A stretch of DNA of 64,000 nucleotides. Origin: Fodinibius sp036381435 (GTDB taxonomy: Bacteria > Bacteroidota > Rhodothermia > Balneolales > Balneolaceae). Position 1 is the stretch's first letter, and each line of letters begins with the position of its first letter. The notes under the pieces were generated by a model that saw nothing but the letters and a program-made list of their open reading frames with translations, had not been told where the DNA came from and ran no database searches. Location of the stretch: contig DASVCW010000041.1 of the NCBI GenBank assembly GCA_036381435.1, forward strand, positions 8,751-72,750. Reading direction: 5' to 3'. Positions 17,029 to 26,752 of this stretch are shown piece by piece. Both the position numbers and the translations under genes were made by a program.

Positions 17029-17826
17029 TCACGCCTTCAACGCCGCGATTCCCGCTTCCAGCCGGTTGCGCACAATTTTTCGCGTATCGGATTTCATAAG
17101 CAGTTTGTTCATTTCGTTAATCGCTCCTTTCGCTTTCAACTGCACCAGCATATTGATGAGCGTAATTTGCATTAGCGGATCATCCTGCTCGTTTAGAGAA
17201 TTTACCAGTGCTTTCTGAATGCGTGATTCTTCCCGGAATTGAAAAAGCGCTTCTGCAGCAGCTATTCGCACATTCACGCTTTTATCGTTATTCATGGTGT
17301 GAATAAGGATTTCAGTAATCTGCCGGTCCAGCTTTTCATTGGCAAAAAGTCGGGTTGAAGTATTAACTGCCGATAGCCGCTCACCCGCAGAAGCCTGTTG
17401 ATAAATGCCGTCATAAATCAAGGCTTCTTTTATCTGCCGCACTTCATGCTGTAATGCCGCTATTTCCTGATCTGAAGCTACATTTTCATCACTCCAAAAA
17501 TGCCCCGCAGAGAAACCGACCAGCAACAAAATAAAGCCTGCGGCGATGCGAAGAGACCAGATAAAAGAAGAACTCATCTTGTTATCCGCCACCAGCCTTA
17601 ACCCTTCTGTCTTAGGCTTCTCTTCAAAATCAATTTTAGCAAAAGGATCTGTTTCTGCAGCTTGATTCGATTGTGCTTCAAAGTAGCGAAACTGATCGGC
17701 ATATGATTTTAACTCGTCCGGGATATTCTCGCGGCGAAAGTACTCCCGCAGTTGCTGTTCTTCCTCCAGGCTGCTTTCTCCATCGAAATACTTGTCGATC
17801 AGTTGTTTAATTTTTTTGGCGTTCAT
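17029..17826 (-). CDS. Anti-sigma-like membrane protein with HEAT repeats
   Basis: A 265-residue predicted partner of the sigma factor encoded just upstream; the two genes overlap by 20 bp. Residues about 1-60 look like an anti-sigma N-terminal domain (KKIKQLIDKYFDGESSLEEEQQLREYFRRENIP). One membrane segment follows near 92-112 (FIWSLRIAAGFILLLVGFSAG). The periplasmic half, from about 150, is built of HEAT-like helical pairs (SVNVRIAAAEALFQF, DDPLMQITLINMLVQLKAKGAI, IVRNRLEAGIAAL). By analogy with ECF/anti-sigma pairs it should hold the sigma factor at the membrane until the HEAT domain senses a signal. The signal is unknown, but the downstream exported DUF4097 proteins are obvious candidates. 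Confidence 0.85.
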   Translation of the reverse strand: MNAKKIKQLIDKYFDGESSLEEEQQLREYFRRENIPDELKSYADQFRYFEAQSNQAAETDPFAKIDFEEKPKTEGLRLVADNKMSSSFIWSLRIAAGFILLLVGFSAGHFWSDENVASDQEIAALQHEVRQIKEALIYDGIYQQASAGERLSAVNTSTRLFANEKLDRQITEILIHTMNNDKSVNVRIAAAEALFQFREESRIQKALVNSLNEQDDPLMQITLINMLVQLKAKGAINEMNKLLMKSDTRKIVRNRLEAGIAALKA

Positions 17827-18334
17827 AATTCTGTTTTATTAAACATTTTCGGCGCACTTCCTTTCTCGCCCGCGAAAGAGCCACGCGAATATTATTGATT
17901 TCCAGGCCGGTCATTACAGCAATTTCTTCATAACTGTGCTGCTCAACATCCCGCAGATGGATGATCATCCGCTGCCTTTCGGGAAGATCCTGAATGATCT
18001 CATGCACATACCGAACCGATTCATTGAGCTCAGCCTTTTGCCCGGGATTCACTCGCGGGGAAGCCTCCATTTTCACAAGCTCGAGTCCGCCATCATTCTG
18101 ATTCCGATTACGGTATGAGCGGAGTTTATCGAGGCACAGGTTTTTGGTTATCGTAACCGCCAGTGCCTCAATACTGCTATAATCAAGGAGCTTCTCGCGC
18201 ATATTCCACAACTTCAGATACACATCCTGAACGGTATCCTCGGCTTCCTCCCGGCTGTTCAGCATGGTTACAGCCAGTCGAAATAGCTTGCCCTGAGTCG
18301 GCAATACGCAAATTTTAAATTCTTTTTTGGTCAT
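17807..18334 (-). CDS. ECF-type RNA polymerase sigma factor
   Basis: A 175-residue extracytoplasmic-function sigma factor. Region 2 contains REEAEDTVQDVYLKLW, the core-binding and -10 recognition segment. Region 4 contains LPERQRMIIHLRDVEQHSYEEIAVMTGLEINNIRVALSRARKEVRRK, the helix-turn-helix contacting -35. Length and the absence of regions 1 and 3 are typical. It is the first gene of a four-gene operon (sigma, HEAT anti-sigma, two DUF4097 proteins) and should be released when the anti-sigma protein is inactivated. It probably drives its own operon, but I see no clear promoter in the 500-bp space upstream. Confidence 0.95.
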   Translation of the reverse strand: MTKKEFKICVLPTQGKLFRLAVTMLNSREEAEDTVQDVYLKLWNMREKLLDYSSIEALAVTITKNLCLDKLRSYRNRNQNDGGLELVKMEASPRVNPGQKAELNESVRYVHEIIQDLPERQRMIIHLRDVEQHSYEEIAVMTGLEINNIRVALSRARKEVRRKCLIKQNYERQKN

Positions 18335-18837
18335 TTCTGTTGATTAGACGAGCGAACAGAACATTCATTACACCAACAGTACGATTTTTTTGAGAAAGGT
18401 TAAATTAAGTCATTAATCGAGTTAAGGACTACCAATATATGATCCCTAAAGGGATCACTTAAACAAATCTTTTTGAATATAGGTACGATTCTTAAACTTA
18501 TTTTATGCTTAATCGTCCATACAGGGACGAAATATTGGTAGCAATTAAAAAGACAAAACAACCACAAATCCCGTAGGGATGTAATATTAAAGATTTATTT
18601 TTGCCTTCTGATCTAATCAGAGCATTTTTATCTCTGCCATAGGCACACCTACAGTGGAACTCGCGTTAAATAGAAAAACAGCAAGAAAAGGTAAATTAGC
18701 TTAATTATGCATGACAGTCGGCGGAGGAAGCTTCTTTCGGGGGATTAGATTGTTGTGATGAGAACGAGTAAGGAGTAAGAAGTAAGCTCCCTTACTTGTT
18801 ACTTCTTACCGGCATCTTCTTTTAAATTCCTCTCTTA
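18335..18837. repeat. Gene-less stretch with palindromic element 18429-18541
   Basis: No gene is seen. The element at 18429-18541 has perfect 10-bp inverted ends CTACCAATAT / ATATTGGTAG and an internal GATCCCTAAAGGGATC hairpin. CCCGTAGGG occurs near 18570. At about 18758-18815 there is a GTAAGGAGTAAGAAGTAAG tract facing its complement TTACTTGTTACTTCTTAC, a possible hairpin after the convergent gene end. Upstream regulatory signals of the sigma operon must lie near 18335-18430. Confidence 0.6.
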
Positions 18838-21800
18838 TCACTCATATCCCCCTATTCCCGGCAGTGATTTTTTTGGTTTCTTATCTCCCCACCAATGATC
18901 CGGCGCAGGTCTGCTCTGAGGATATATTTCATCTAGTGTAGCCGCTTCATAAAGCCTGCCGTTTTTCATCACATATTCAATAGAGGTGGTGTTATGTATA
19001 TCTTTCAACGGATTTTTATTGAGGATAATTAAATCCGCCAGCTTACCGGCTTCAATGGAACCCAAATCACTTTCCAGCCCCAGAGCTTTGGCTCCGATAA
19101 TGGTAGCCACACGCAACGCATCATAATTGCTCATACCGCCTGAATGCACGGCCCATAGTTCCCAGTGATAGCCCAGCCCGTTTAACTGTCCGTGACTGCC
19201 TATTCCTGCTAATCCACCTGCATTCACCAGTTTTTTGATGAATTTAGAATGGTTATAAAACATGTACTCATCATACACAGCCCAAAACCCACGACGCCGG
19301 GATTTTGAGGCCAGCTCGGGATAGGGGGTGAAATACCGCAGCTTCTGATTGTCGTAGGGAGTGTATTTTGAATAGAAATAATTTTCAGCCCAAGGCCCTC
19401 CATAAGTAACAAGCAATGTAGGCGTTACAGCCATTTTGGCTTCAGCCGTAACTTGTAGCACATCTTTATAAATCGGATAAATAGGCAAGTTATGCTCCTG
19501 CCCGGGATAGCCGTCGATAAGCTGGGTCATATTCAGCCGCCAGTCAAGGGCACCCTCGGTAGTGGGCAGAATTTTTTGTTCTTTAGCTGCCATTATAATC
19601 CACTGGCGCTGCTGCCGATTGCCCGCTATATACATTTTTATGTACTGCGTATCGTAATATTCGCTGTACTGTTTCATCACATTTTTGGCATGCTCCAGGC
19701 TTTGAATGTTATAGGCCCAGTAGCCGAGTCCCGGCCCTGTGGAATAGACGCGCGGCCCCAGCATCTTGCCGGCATCCACCATATCGCTGTAGGTAAGCAC
19801 ATCCGTAGTAGCTGTTTGGGGGTCGCGCGTCGTAGTTACTCCATAGGCTAGATTAGCCCAATACTTCCAAACCTGGTCTTTATGGATACCCCATGTCGGC
19901 CACATATGGGCATGGGTGTCCACAAAGCCCGGAATAATCGTCTTGCCTGTCATGTCCATGACTTCTGCTCCCGCCGGTACATCAAGCGTTCCCGTTTTAC
20001 CCACCGCCCTGATGCGGTTATCTTCAATAAGAATATCTCCGTGTTCAATAACTTCATTTCCATCCATAGTGATGAGGCGAGCATTTTTTAACAGTAACAC
20101 TCCCTCCGGAATGTCCTGCTCATACATAACTTTTACCCGATATTCCTTCGGCTCATAGGCCGGTTCCTCATCCGCTTTCTCTTCATCGTCTTTTTCCCCG
20201 TTTTCCGCTTCCTTTTCTTCTTCTTTATCTTTTTTTGCGGCTTGTACGCTATCTTCAACCGCCAACGCACGCTCCAAATCATATACCATATGAGCATTGC
20301 CAATTGACCAGTGAATTACCTTTCCATTGTCAGCCCATACCGGAAACTGGCCTCCGATCTCGGTAAGTTTTCGGGCAGGGAAAGCGGCGTCTTCGGGATC
20401 GTCTAACGATACTTTTATCATATCACCCACTTGCGGTATTATAAAGGCATACACCGCATTATTTATTTTTGCCAGCGCCCAGTTGCCCTCCGGCGCGACC
20501 TTTATGAGTGAAGCTTCACTGGGTTCAGGACCGTTTTCTTTTGAATCAACGGGGTGTAGCACTCCGTTCGGACCACGGTTACTAAAGAATGAAGATGTAG
20601 TAATTCCCGTTACCTTCGCATATTTTTCGACATCGCTGCCATCCCACCTTATTGAAAGCAAAACGTTGTCATCGTTGAGGTAAATGCGATTGTTGTATTT
20701 TACAAAATGAGGATTGGTTCGCCCGGCTGTTTTTGCAATAAAATGTATCTCACCACCGTCTCCCGGTATCCAGGCAATATCTTCCATCGATCCGAAAAAA
20801 GCACCCGGGCCAATGCCGTTTCTAAAGCTTTGTGCCGAGCCTCTCAAAAACACGATACGGTCGCTGTTGAACGACCAGGCCGGATTGCCGTAGATAGCAG
20901 GCTGTTCGGTCAAGCGTGTTAGATCATCGCCGTCCGGCTGTACTTTATACAGATGACCACCTTCTTCACTGCTCCAGGTGGCATAGACAATCCACTCACC
21001 ATCGGGGGACCAAGCAGGTTGTGCTTCTACAACATTCATATCGGTAACGCGGTGCGGCTCGCCGCCGGGAAGCTCCATCACATAAAGTCGATTTAAAACG
21101 GTAAAAGCCAGTTGATCTCCATCGGGTGAGGGAACGGCATCACGAATTTGAGTAGCTACTTTCATCTTTTTATCGCTGATGGGATACTCAAAATCGAGTA
21201 GCGGACCTAATTTGATATCCAGATCTACGGTAAAGGCAATTTCTTCTGTACCCTCTGTGCTGTTGACGGGAATGCGCCATAATTTCCCGCCATAAGTGGC
21301 AATCAATGCTTCACTGTCAGGCGTAAACGACATGCCCGGCAGCACTCCGTTTGTAGCAATCGATTCCTGGTCATCACGCTGCACCGGATAAGCCAGCCAT
21401 CGTTCTTCACCTGTTTCTAAATTACGAATTACCAATCCGGTTTGATCTTCATAACGGCTTCCATATACCATCCACTTTCCATCAGGCGAAATAGTGGGAG
21501 TGAAAGCCGAGCCATAGCGAGAGGTGATGACACTGGTTGAAGCGTTTTCGCGGTCATACACCCCAATTTGATACTGCGGAAGCTGCGCATTGTATTCCCA
21601 GCCGCCCATTCGGCGTGAATAGTAGATAAACCGTCCCTCCGGTCCGAAAACAGGATCAATCATTTTTAGACCTTCGGGTTCATCCACCAGTTGCACTCCA
21701 CTGCCCCCGTCGCGGTGATACATCCATAGCTTATTGGTTAAGCCACCTTTGGCAGCCACAATATATTCACCATTCGGTGACCAAGCTGCAGACGGATAGC

Positions 21801-22266
21801 GATTATTCTTCCCTTCGGTAACCTGAAATGTTTCGCCGGTTTCTACATTCATATACCAAACATTCGCGCCCCCGCTTCTGTCAGAAATGAACAAGACATA
21901 TTTTCCATTCGGGCTATAGCGCGGATGTGCATCATAAGCCATACCTTCGGTTATTTGGGTAGCCTCTCCGCCTTCAATAGGAATGGTATAGAGATTTCCC
22001 ATCATATCGAAAATGATCTTCTCTCCGCTTGGGTGAACATCAACCGACATCCAGGTTCCTTCATGCGTTGTAAGCGAGACCATACGTGCCGGATCTAATG
22101 GCAGACCTTTATCATCTTTATCGACGCTGTCGGTTTCAGTTGTATCGACTTGAAATGAGTATAAAAATTTATCAGTATGACCGAAAGAGCTATCAGGAAA
22201 GACAAATGTCAAGCCTAGAACTATTAACAGAACACTTTTGTAAAAATGGATAATATTAAGCTTCAA
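18838..22266 (-). CDS. Exported amidohydrolase with N-terminal PD40 propeller
   Basis: A 1142-residue exported hydrolase. A signal peptide (about 1-30) is followed by a TolB/PD40-type beta-propeller: at least six SPxG-type blades, such as SPNGKYVLFISDRSGG, SPDGKWMVYGSR and SPDGEWIVYATW, over about residues 50-690. A highly charged Lys/Glu linker (near 700-735) leads to a metal-dependent amidohydrolase domain with DTHAHMWPTWG (the HxH metal pair), later PTLLVTYGG, GIGSHGQLNGLGYHWE, and LGSIEAGKLADLIIL at the end. Proteins of this architecture are annotated as periplasmic amidohydrolases of unknown substrate; an oligopeptide or acyl-amino-acid substrate is a guess. It stands alone. Confidence 0.9.
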   Translation of the reverse strand: MKLNIIHFYKSVLLIVLGLTFVFPDSSFGHTDKFLYSFQVDTTETDSVDKDDKGLPLDPARMVSLTTHEGTWMSVDVHPSGEKIIFDMMGNLYTIPIEGGEATQITEGMAYDAHPRYSPNGKYVLFISDRSGGANVWYMNVETGETFQVTEGKNNRYPSAAWSPNGEYIVAAKGGLTNKLWMYHRDGGSGVQLVDEPEGLKMIDPVFGPEGRFIYYSRRMGGWEYNAQLPQYQIGVYDRENASTSVITSRYGSAFTPTISPDGKWMVYGSRYEDQTGLVIRNLETGEERWLAYPVQRDDQESIATNGVLPGMSFTPDSEALIATYGGKLWRIPVNSTEGTEEIAFTVDLDIKLGPLLDFEYPISDKKMKVATQIRDAVPSPDGDQLAFTVLNRLYVMELPGGEPHRVTDMNVVEAQPAWSPDGEWIVYATWSSEEGGHLYKVQPDGDDLTRLTEQPAIYGNPAWSFNSDRIVFLRGSAQSFRNGIGPGAFFGSMEDIAWIPGDGGEIHFIAKTAGRTNPHFVKYNNRIYLNDDNVLLSIRWDGSDVEKYAKVTGITTSSFFSNRGPNGVLHPVDSKENGPEPSEASLIKVAPEGNWALAKINNAVYAFIIPQVGDMIKVSLDDPEDAAFPARKLTEIGGQFPVWADNGKVIHWSIGNAHMVYDLERALAVEDSVQAAKKDKEEEKEAENGEKDDEEKADEEPAYEPKEYRVKVMYEQDIPEGVLLLKNARLITMDGNEVIEHGDILIEDNRIRAVGKTGTLDVPAGAEVMDMTGKTIIPGFVDTHAHMWPTWGIHKDQVWKYWANLAYGVTTTRDPQTATTDVLTYSDMVDAGKMLGPRVYSTGPGLGYWAYNIQSLEHAKNVMKQYSEYYDTQYIKMYIAGNRQQRQWIIMAAKEQKILPTTEGALDWRLNMTQLIDGYPGQEHNLPIYPIYKDVLQVTAEAKMAVTPTLLVTYGGPWAENYFYSKYTPYDNQKLRYFTPYPELASKSRRRGFWAVYDEYMFYNHSKFIKKLVNAGGLAGIGSHGQLNGLGYHWELWAVHSGGMSNYDALRVATIIGAKALGLESDLGSIEAGKLADLIILNKNPLKDIHNTTSIEYVMKNGRLYEAATLDEIYPQSRPAPDHWWGDKKPKKSLPGIGGYE

Positions 22267-22479
22267 GGAAGTGAGGTTTTAATTAAAAGTCAGATCCAGT
22301 TGCAAATAGAATAAAAAAAACTTTACCGGTTTACAAAGTGGTTTGCGGGAAGGCTTAACGTTATTGTGAGGTCGATATTAGGTTAACGTGAATAATCTAA
22401 TATAACGTGAATTCGATATAACCAGGGCAGAATTCAAACCTTCCTATCTTCCAATCATGAAGATAGTCTGTATCTACAT

Positions 22480-22658
22480 GGGAGATCGCTTCAGTCGCAA
22501 AAACCGCTTCTTCGCGATGACAGTTTCGGGGATTTGGAGCGGGCAAAAAAGAAACTTGTCATTGCGAACGGATTACCATTAATATCTTTTTTAACCCTAT
22601 TAAATTCAAAATCATCAATGTTTTAGCTAGGGCCAAATAAAAAGTGAAGCAATCTCCC
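22480..22658. repeat. Long imperfect palindrome (GAGATCGCTTC / GAAGCAATCTC)
   Basis: The outer inverted repeat is GGGAGATCGCTTC and GAAGCAATCTCCC. Inside are CGCGATGACAG and CTTGTCATTGCG, also facing each other. The rest of the gene-less stretch 22267-22825 shows a GTCCCGACTGCTGTCGGGAC-like hairpin near 22726-22743 and no gene. Confidence 0.7.
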
Positions 22659-22825
22659 AATTGGATTTATATCTTTATCTCGAACTCACGTTAATATAGC
22701 TACCAGTCATGTTCAAAGCGGATGATCCCGACTGCTGTCGGGACGTTACGATAAGAAGCATCGGGACTTCGAAATGACAGTGGAAAGTTATTTTAAAAAT
22801 AACATGCCTGTAAAGACTTTTTGGC

Positions 22826-23491
22826 CTAAAAATCCAGTATATCTTGCAGTTTGTCTTTAGCCTGCTCCAGCAATCCTTCTTTGATGGCTTGTTGAATGGC
22901 ACGTTCAATGATTGGTTCTAAAATCTGACGCACCGTTTGTTCTACCGTATTGCTGCCGGTTCGTCCAATATCGGTGATTACAATTTCATCAAATTTAACT
23001 TGTGCTTGTCTCCCTTTGCCAATTTCGGTACTTAATTTTACCAGGCCTTCTTCAACCCGTAGGTAATCAATAATCATCCCACCCTCACTTGATGAAGTCA
23101 TATCGATGTTATCGGTAAGCTCTTTCAAGTTGATGGCGCCATTAGCTTTCTGCTCAAAATATAACATAGGCTGATTGACGATAATAGTATCAATCACTAC
23201 CGTATCAGAAAGCAGACTTGAGAGATCAATTTTCATATGAATGCGCTGCAATTTTATAGCAGCTGAATCACTGAATCCCTCGGGATTTTGAACGGCGATC
23301 CCTTCTATAGTTCCGGTTCCGTCTAAAATAGAAATGCTTACATCATCCACATCAACCCGGGTGTTTAGCATTTCGCTGCCTATTTCTTCGATATTCGATT
23401 TTACAATGCCATCAACGGTAAAGGAGAGCACAATAAACCCGATGATGACAATAGCGGCAATTATACCTAAAATATAAAGTATGACCTTCAT
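22826..23491 (-). CDS. AsmA-like membrane-anchored protein
   Basis: A 221-residue protein with one N-terminal membrane helix (residues 3-27, ILYILGIIAAIVIIGFIVLSFTV). The following beta-rich stretch has the AsmA-like pattern DGIVKSNIEEIGSEMLNTRVDVDDVSISILDGTGTIEGIAVQNPEGF, then IDTIIVNQPMLYFEQKANGAINLKEL. AsmA-type proteins are elongated periplasmic proteins linked to lipid transport and outer-membrane assembly; this one is much shorter and may be only the first repeat module. It ends with an amphipathic helix (PIIERAIQQAIKEGLLEQAKDKLQDIL). No operon partner is present. Confidence 0.78.
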   Translation of the reverse strand: MKVILYILGIIAAIVIIGFIVLSFTVDGIVKSNIEEIGSEMLNTRVDVDDVSISILDGTGTIEGIAVQNPEGFSDSAAIKLQRIHMKIDLSSLLSDTVVIDTIIVNQPMLYFEQKANGAINLKELTDNIDMTSSSEGGMIIDYLRVEEGLVKLSTEIGKGRQAQVKFDEIVITDIGRTGSNTVEQTVRQILEPIIERAIQQAIKEGLLEQAKDKLQDILDF

Positions 23492-23898
23492 TTCTCTCTT
23501 GTTTGGTTTTTCCTGATGTTTTGCATTACTGCAACTAAAAAAATAGAAAAACCATTTCGATTAGCACAAAACCCTTCTCTGTATTCAACCCCGTTCGGGG
23601 TTGTGATAATGAATTTCTTTATCACCGGATTTGCATCCGGTGCTATTCCTGTTTAAGCCCATTCGGGCTTAGCTATTCAAAAGTTTGGGGATGAAGAGTT
23701 CTGTTTTTTAATGTTTTAATAGGTAGGTTTGTGGAATATCAAAACAGCTTAAATATTCAACAATCCCGAAGAGATGTAAACATGAATAGGCCCCGATGGA
23801 ATCGGGGCCTATAATTTTAAAGTTTTAATTACAACCCTGAAAAGGGTTGAACAAAGGCAGGTATACTCTCCGATAAAGCCTTGGGACGTGAGGATTTA
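23492..23898. repeat. Gene-less stretch full of short hairpins
   Basis: No gene is seen. Hairpins include CAACCCCGTTCGGGGTTG (about 23588), CACCGGATTTGCATCCGGTG (23624-23643), AAGCCCATTCGGGCTT (about 23656), CCCGAAGAGATG, GGCCCCGATGGAATCGGGGCC (23792-23812) and CAACCCTGAAAAGGGTTG (about 23833). The unit order resembles 9910-10130, indicating a dispersed composite repeat. Confidence 0.65.
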
Positions 23899-26508
23899 CT
23901 AATTTGCGGACGAACCATCAATCGTTTGGCCAAAGAAAATGGCGTTCATAAATAACTTGTTAGTACCATACCAGAAAGCGCGGAAATTGGGATTGTCAAT
24001 CATCGAAACAACGATGCCACTTCCCGCATCACTGACGATAATTGAAGCCGTTCCTCCCAGTTTTTCAAGATTTTCATCCGAAATGTACCCGCTCGCCAGC
24101 GGCTGTTGAGTATAGTAAAGGGGCGTGGCATAGGGGTTTTCGGCGATTTCCATAAACATAGCACTGTTCCTGAAAACGGTTAAATCATCATCGTTATATC
24201 CATAGCCCAGGGGATGGGTTAAATCAAGCTTGGTATGAAAAATGGCACCGCCGATATATTGCGCACCGCGGGTTCGGTCCATCACGGCATAAGGCTTGGT
24301 GGTAACTTCTTCATTTTTTTCGCCTTCCCCGTTTTCTTCATTAACAAATTCAATATTAGCCAATCCTGCCTGATCAGCCCACCGGTTGGCATATCGGATA
24401 GTGACAAGTGTTCCGCCATTTTGCGTCCATTCCTTTAAATTTTTTGTGGCATCTTTTGAAAGATCACCGTATAAACTGGCCAAAACGATAACGGTATAAC
24501 GATCAAGATCGGCAAAGTCGAGACGATCAACGGGAAAGATGGTGGGTGTCATGTGGTATCGCTGGTCCAGCAGATGCCAAATCTGGCCTACTTCATAAGA
24601 ACTAAACCCTTCTCCCGCTATAACCGCCACTTCGGGTTTGACTACTAATTCGAAAGATTCACTTCCAAGGTCAATGCCTCGTGGTGTGAGTCCGGTTTCA
24701 ACGGCATAAATTTTGAGCGCATCATGATTAGCGGCTGTTTGAATCAAAGAGTGAATTTTTTTCCGGTCAACCGACTGCGGACCAAGCGGAACCAAAATAC
24801 TGCCGTAATCAAATTCTTTCACTCCGGTTGATGTAACCGCCGTAAATGGCCTGGTGGCTACTTTAGCGCGAACATCATTTTTAAGAAGCCGGTTTAACGC
24901 CCTCGGAGCATAATAGCCGTCCCATTCAAAAATATAAGCATAGTTGCTCTTGCCACCGACCATCTCACCCTTAGGAAAAGCGGGCAGGCCTTCAACCTTT
25001 GTGCCCAGCAGATCATCACTGTAATCTTCCAATTCTGCAAACGGCAGGTTAAAAGCATATTGCATAGTCCAGGCCGAGACATCATAGAAAAGACTGTCAG
25101 GAAAGGTCGTTCTCCGCTCGAAAAGGGCTTTTATAAAGCGATACTGTTTTTGATCAGAGGGAATGATGAAGGATGAATTTGCTTCGAAAGTTTCTCCGCC
25201 GGCTTCAACAGTTGATGCTAACTGATACACGTCAATCTGGTGTCGCCGCAGCATTTCAACTAAATGATAGGTACGGGCGCGATCGTAAGGCGTACCAAAA
25301 ACGTACGCTTGAATGTCTGCATTGGCTCCTTCCTGCTTCGCTTCCCGAAAGAAGTTACGCTGGTAATTCAGGATTTCCACCCGCAGGTTTTGAGCACCTT
25401 CGAGGGTGGAAAGCGATGCTAAAAACTGGTTTTTAATAGTGAAGGGAAATTTAATCACCCCGTTTACACTTTCCTGGGCATGTCCGCGCGAACTTGCCTG
25501 CTCAAAAAGAATTCCGATGCTGCCGTTGATATCGGGATAAGTTGAGCCTTTACCGTAGTAAAAATCATCATAGCTTTCCTGAGAAAAATACATTTTCTGG
25601 TGATCATCCAGAATTTCGGCATGATAATCAGCAATAGCGGCGGTTAAATCCTGATTCTGTTGTGGAGTAAGAGGGTGAGTGCGTGACTGAATTCCCGGCT
25701 GGAAAAAGAAGGTGGAATTCGTGCCCATCTCGTGGTGATCGGTCAAAATATTGGGCTTCCATTTGTGGAAGGTCTCAATGCGTCCCTGGCTTACGGGATG
25801 TTGAACGGGCATCCAGTCGCGGTTCAGATCAAACCAGTAATGATTTGTTCTGCCGCTCGGCCAGCGCTGGTTCAGTTCCATGCTGCTCGGGTCCGTAACC
25901 AGATGTTCACTGCGATGCGTGTTGGCCCAACTCGCAAAACGGCTCATTCCATCAGGATTCAAACTTGGATCCAGCAAAATTACACTGTTTTGAAGCTTGT
26001 GTTCGATATCCGCTCCCTGTGCCGCTGCCAAATAATAGGCTACCAGCATCGAAGCGTTAGAACCGCTCTGTTCGTCACCGTGAATGCTGTACCCCATGTA
26101 CAAAACAATGCGCATTTCTTTGGTATTCAAATTTTCCGACTGTCCGGGATTGGTCAGCGCCAGGTGGTTTTGGCGAATCTGCTCAATATTTTTTTGATTT
26201 TCAGGAGAGGTGATCGTCAGATAAACCAAATCACGGTCTTCATAGGTTTCACCGAATTTAGTAATGGTTACCCGGTCGGAAGCTTCAGCGAGCGCCCGCA
26301 TATACCTTACAAGCTGGTCGTGGCGCACATGCCATTCGCCCGGCACCATGCCCAGTACTTCTTCCGGAGTGGGAATTTCTGTGTTGTAAGTGACATCATC
26401 GGGCAAATAATAGTCCATAGTCGCTTCTGCATCGGCGGGACTTTGAGCCCGGGCAATGCCGGTGAAGATTAGAAAACCAAGAGTGAAAGCAAGAATTCGG
26501 AACTTCAT
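23899..26508 (-). CDS. M14 family zinc carboxypeptidase, exported
   Basis: An 869-residue exported metallocarboxypeptidase. A signal peptide (1-22) ends at ARAQ. The M14 zinc site is visible as HGDEQSG (His143 and Glu146) and the third ligand His in the TDHHEMGTNSTFFFQPG region. The substrate-carboxylate region includes NPDGMSRF and FDLNRDWMPVQHPVS, and the catalytic Glu is in GSIGILFEQASSRGH. The C-terminal ~450 residues include a segment that looks like a glutamine-amidotransferase-type fold (GEGFSSYEVGQIWHLLDQRY, GGTLVTIRYANRWADQAGL), typical of the long M14 proteins of this group. It probably degrades peptides in the periplasm or outside the cell. It is a single-gene unit. Confidence 0.93.
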   Translation of the reverse strand: MKFRILAFTLGFLIFTGIARAQSPADAEATMDYYLPDDVTYNTEIPTPEEVLGMVPGEWHVRHDQLVRYMRALAEASDRVTITKFGETYEDRDLVYLTITSPENQKNIEQIRQNHLALTNPGQSENLNTKEMRIVLYMGYSIHGDEQSGSNASMLVAYYLAAAQGADIEHKLQNSVILLDPSLNPDGMSRFASWANTHRSEHLVTDPSSMELNQRWPSGRTNHYWFDLNRDWMPVQHPVSQGRIETFHKWKPNILTDHHEMGTNSTFFFQPGIQSRTHPLTPQQNQDLTAAIADYHAEILDDHQKMYFSQESYDDFYYGKGSTYPDINGSIGILFEQASSRGHAQESVNGVIKFPFTIKNQFLASLSTLEGAQNLRVEILNYQRNFFREAKQEGANADIQAYVFGTPYDRARTYHLVEMLRRHQIDVYQLASTVEAGGETFEANSSFIIPSDQKQYRFIKALFERRTTFPDSLFYDVSAWTMQYAFNLPFAELEDYSDDLLGTKVEGLPAFPKGEMVGGKSNYAYIFEWDGYYAPRALNRLLKNDVRAKVATRPFTAVTSTGVKEFDYGSILVPLGPQSVDRKKIHSLIQTAANHDALKIYAVETGLTPRGIDLGSESFELVVKPEVAVIAGEGFSSYEVGQIWHLLDQRYHMTPTIFPVDRLDFADLDRYTVIVLASLYGDLSKDATKNLKEWTQNGGTLVTIRYANRWADQAGLANIEFVNEENGEGEKNEEVTTKPYAVMDRTRGAQYIGGAIFHTKLDLTHPLGYGYNDDDLTVFRNSAMFMEIAENPYATPLYYTQQPLASGYISDENLEKLGGTASIIVSDAGSGIVVSMIDNPNFRAFWYGTNKLFMNAIFFGQTIDGSSAN

Positions 26509-26676
26509 AAAAAGATGATTTGGTGAACATTATTGAAATGTGAGGGATTCTACCCACATTAAGCCGCACTTTTGCTTAGTGTAAAGCTTTTAAATGAAAA
26601 ATGTTTTTAAAATAGGAGGGTTTTCACGCAGATCTGCCGAGGCGAGTGGGGAAGTTCACGCAGAGCCGCTGAGGGG

Positions 26677-26727
26677 ACGTATTGCGTATTACGTATTGGT
26701 TTCAATCAAATACGAAATACGCAATAC
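26677..26727. repeat. 51-bp palindrome of CGTATT units
   Basis: CGTATTGCGTATTACGTATT faces ATACGAAATACGCAATACG across a 12-base loop. A degenerate TTCACGCAGA-type repeat precedes it at 26620-26670. It lies 26 bases from the end of the TPR anti-sigma gene. Confidence 0.7.
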
Positions 26728-26752
26728 GAAGTCATATCTATTTTTTACTTTT

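Noticed and set aside
23588..23855. CRISPR array in the repeat-rich spacer
   Set aside because: The repeated units are short palindromes of different sequence at irregular intervals, with no constant-length spacers and no cas gene.
25732..26472. A 246-codon ORF on the plus strand
   Set aside because: It is entirely antisense to the M14 carboxypeptidase gene, which has a signal peptide and zinc site; the protein has no recognisable domain and the long frame follows from codon bias.
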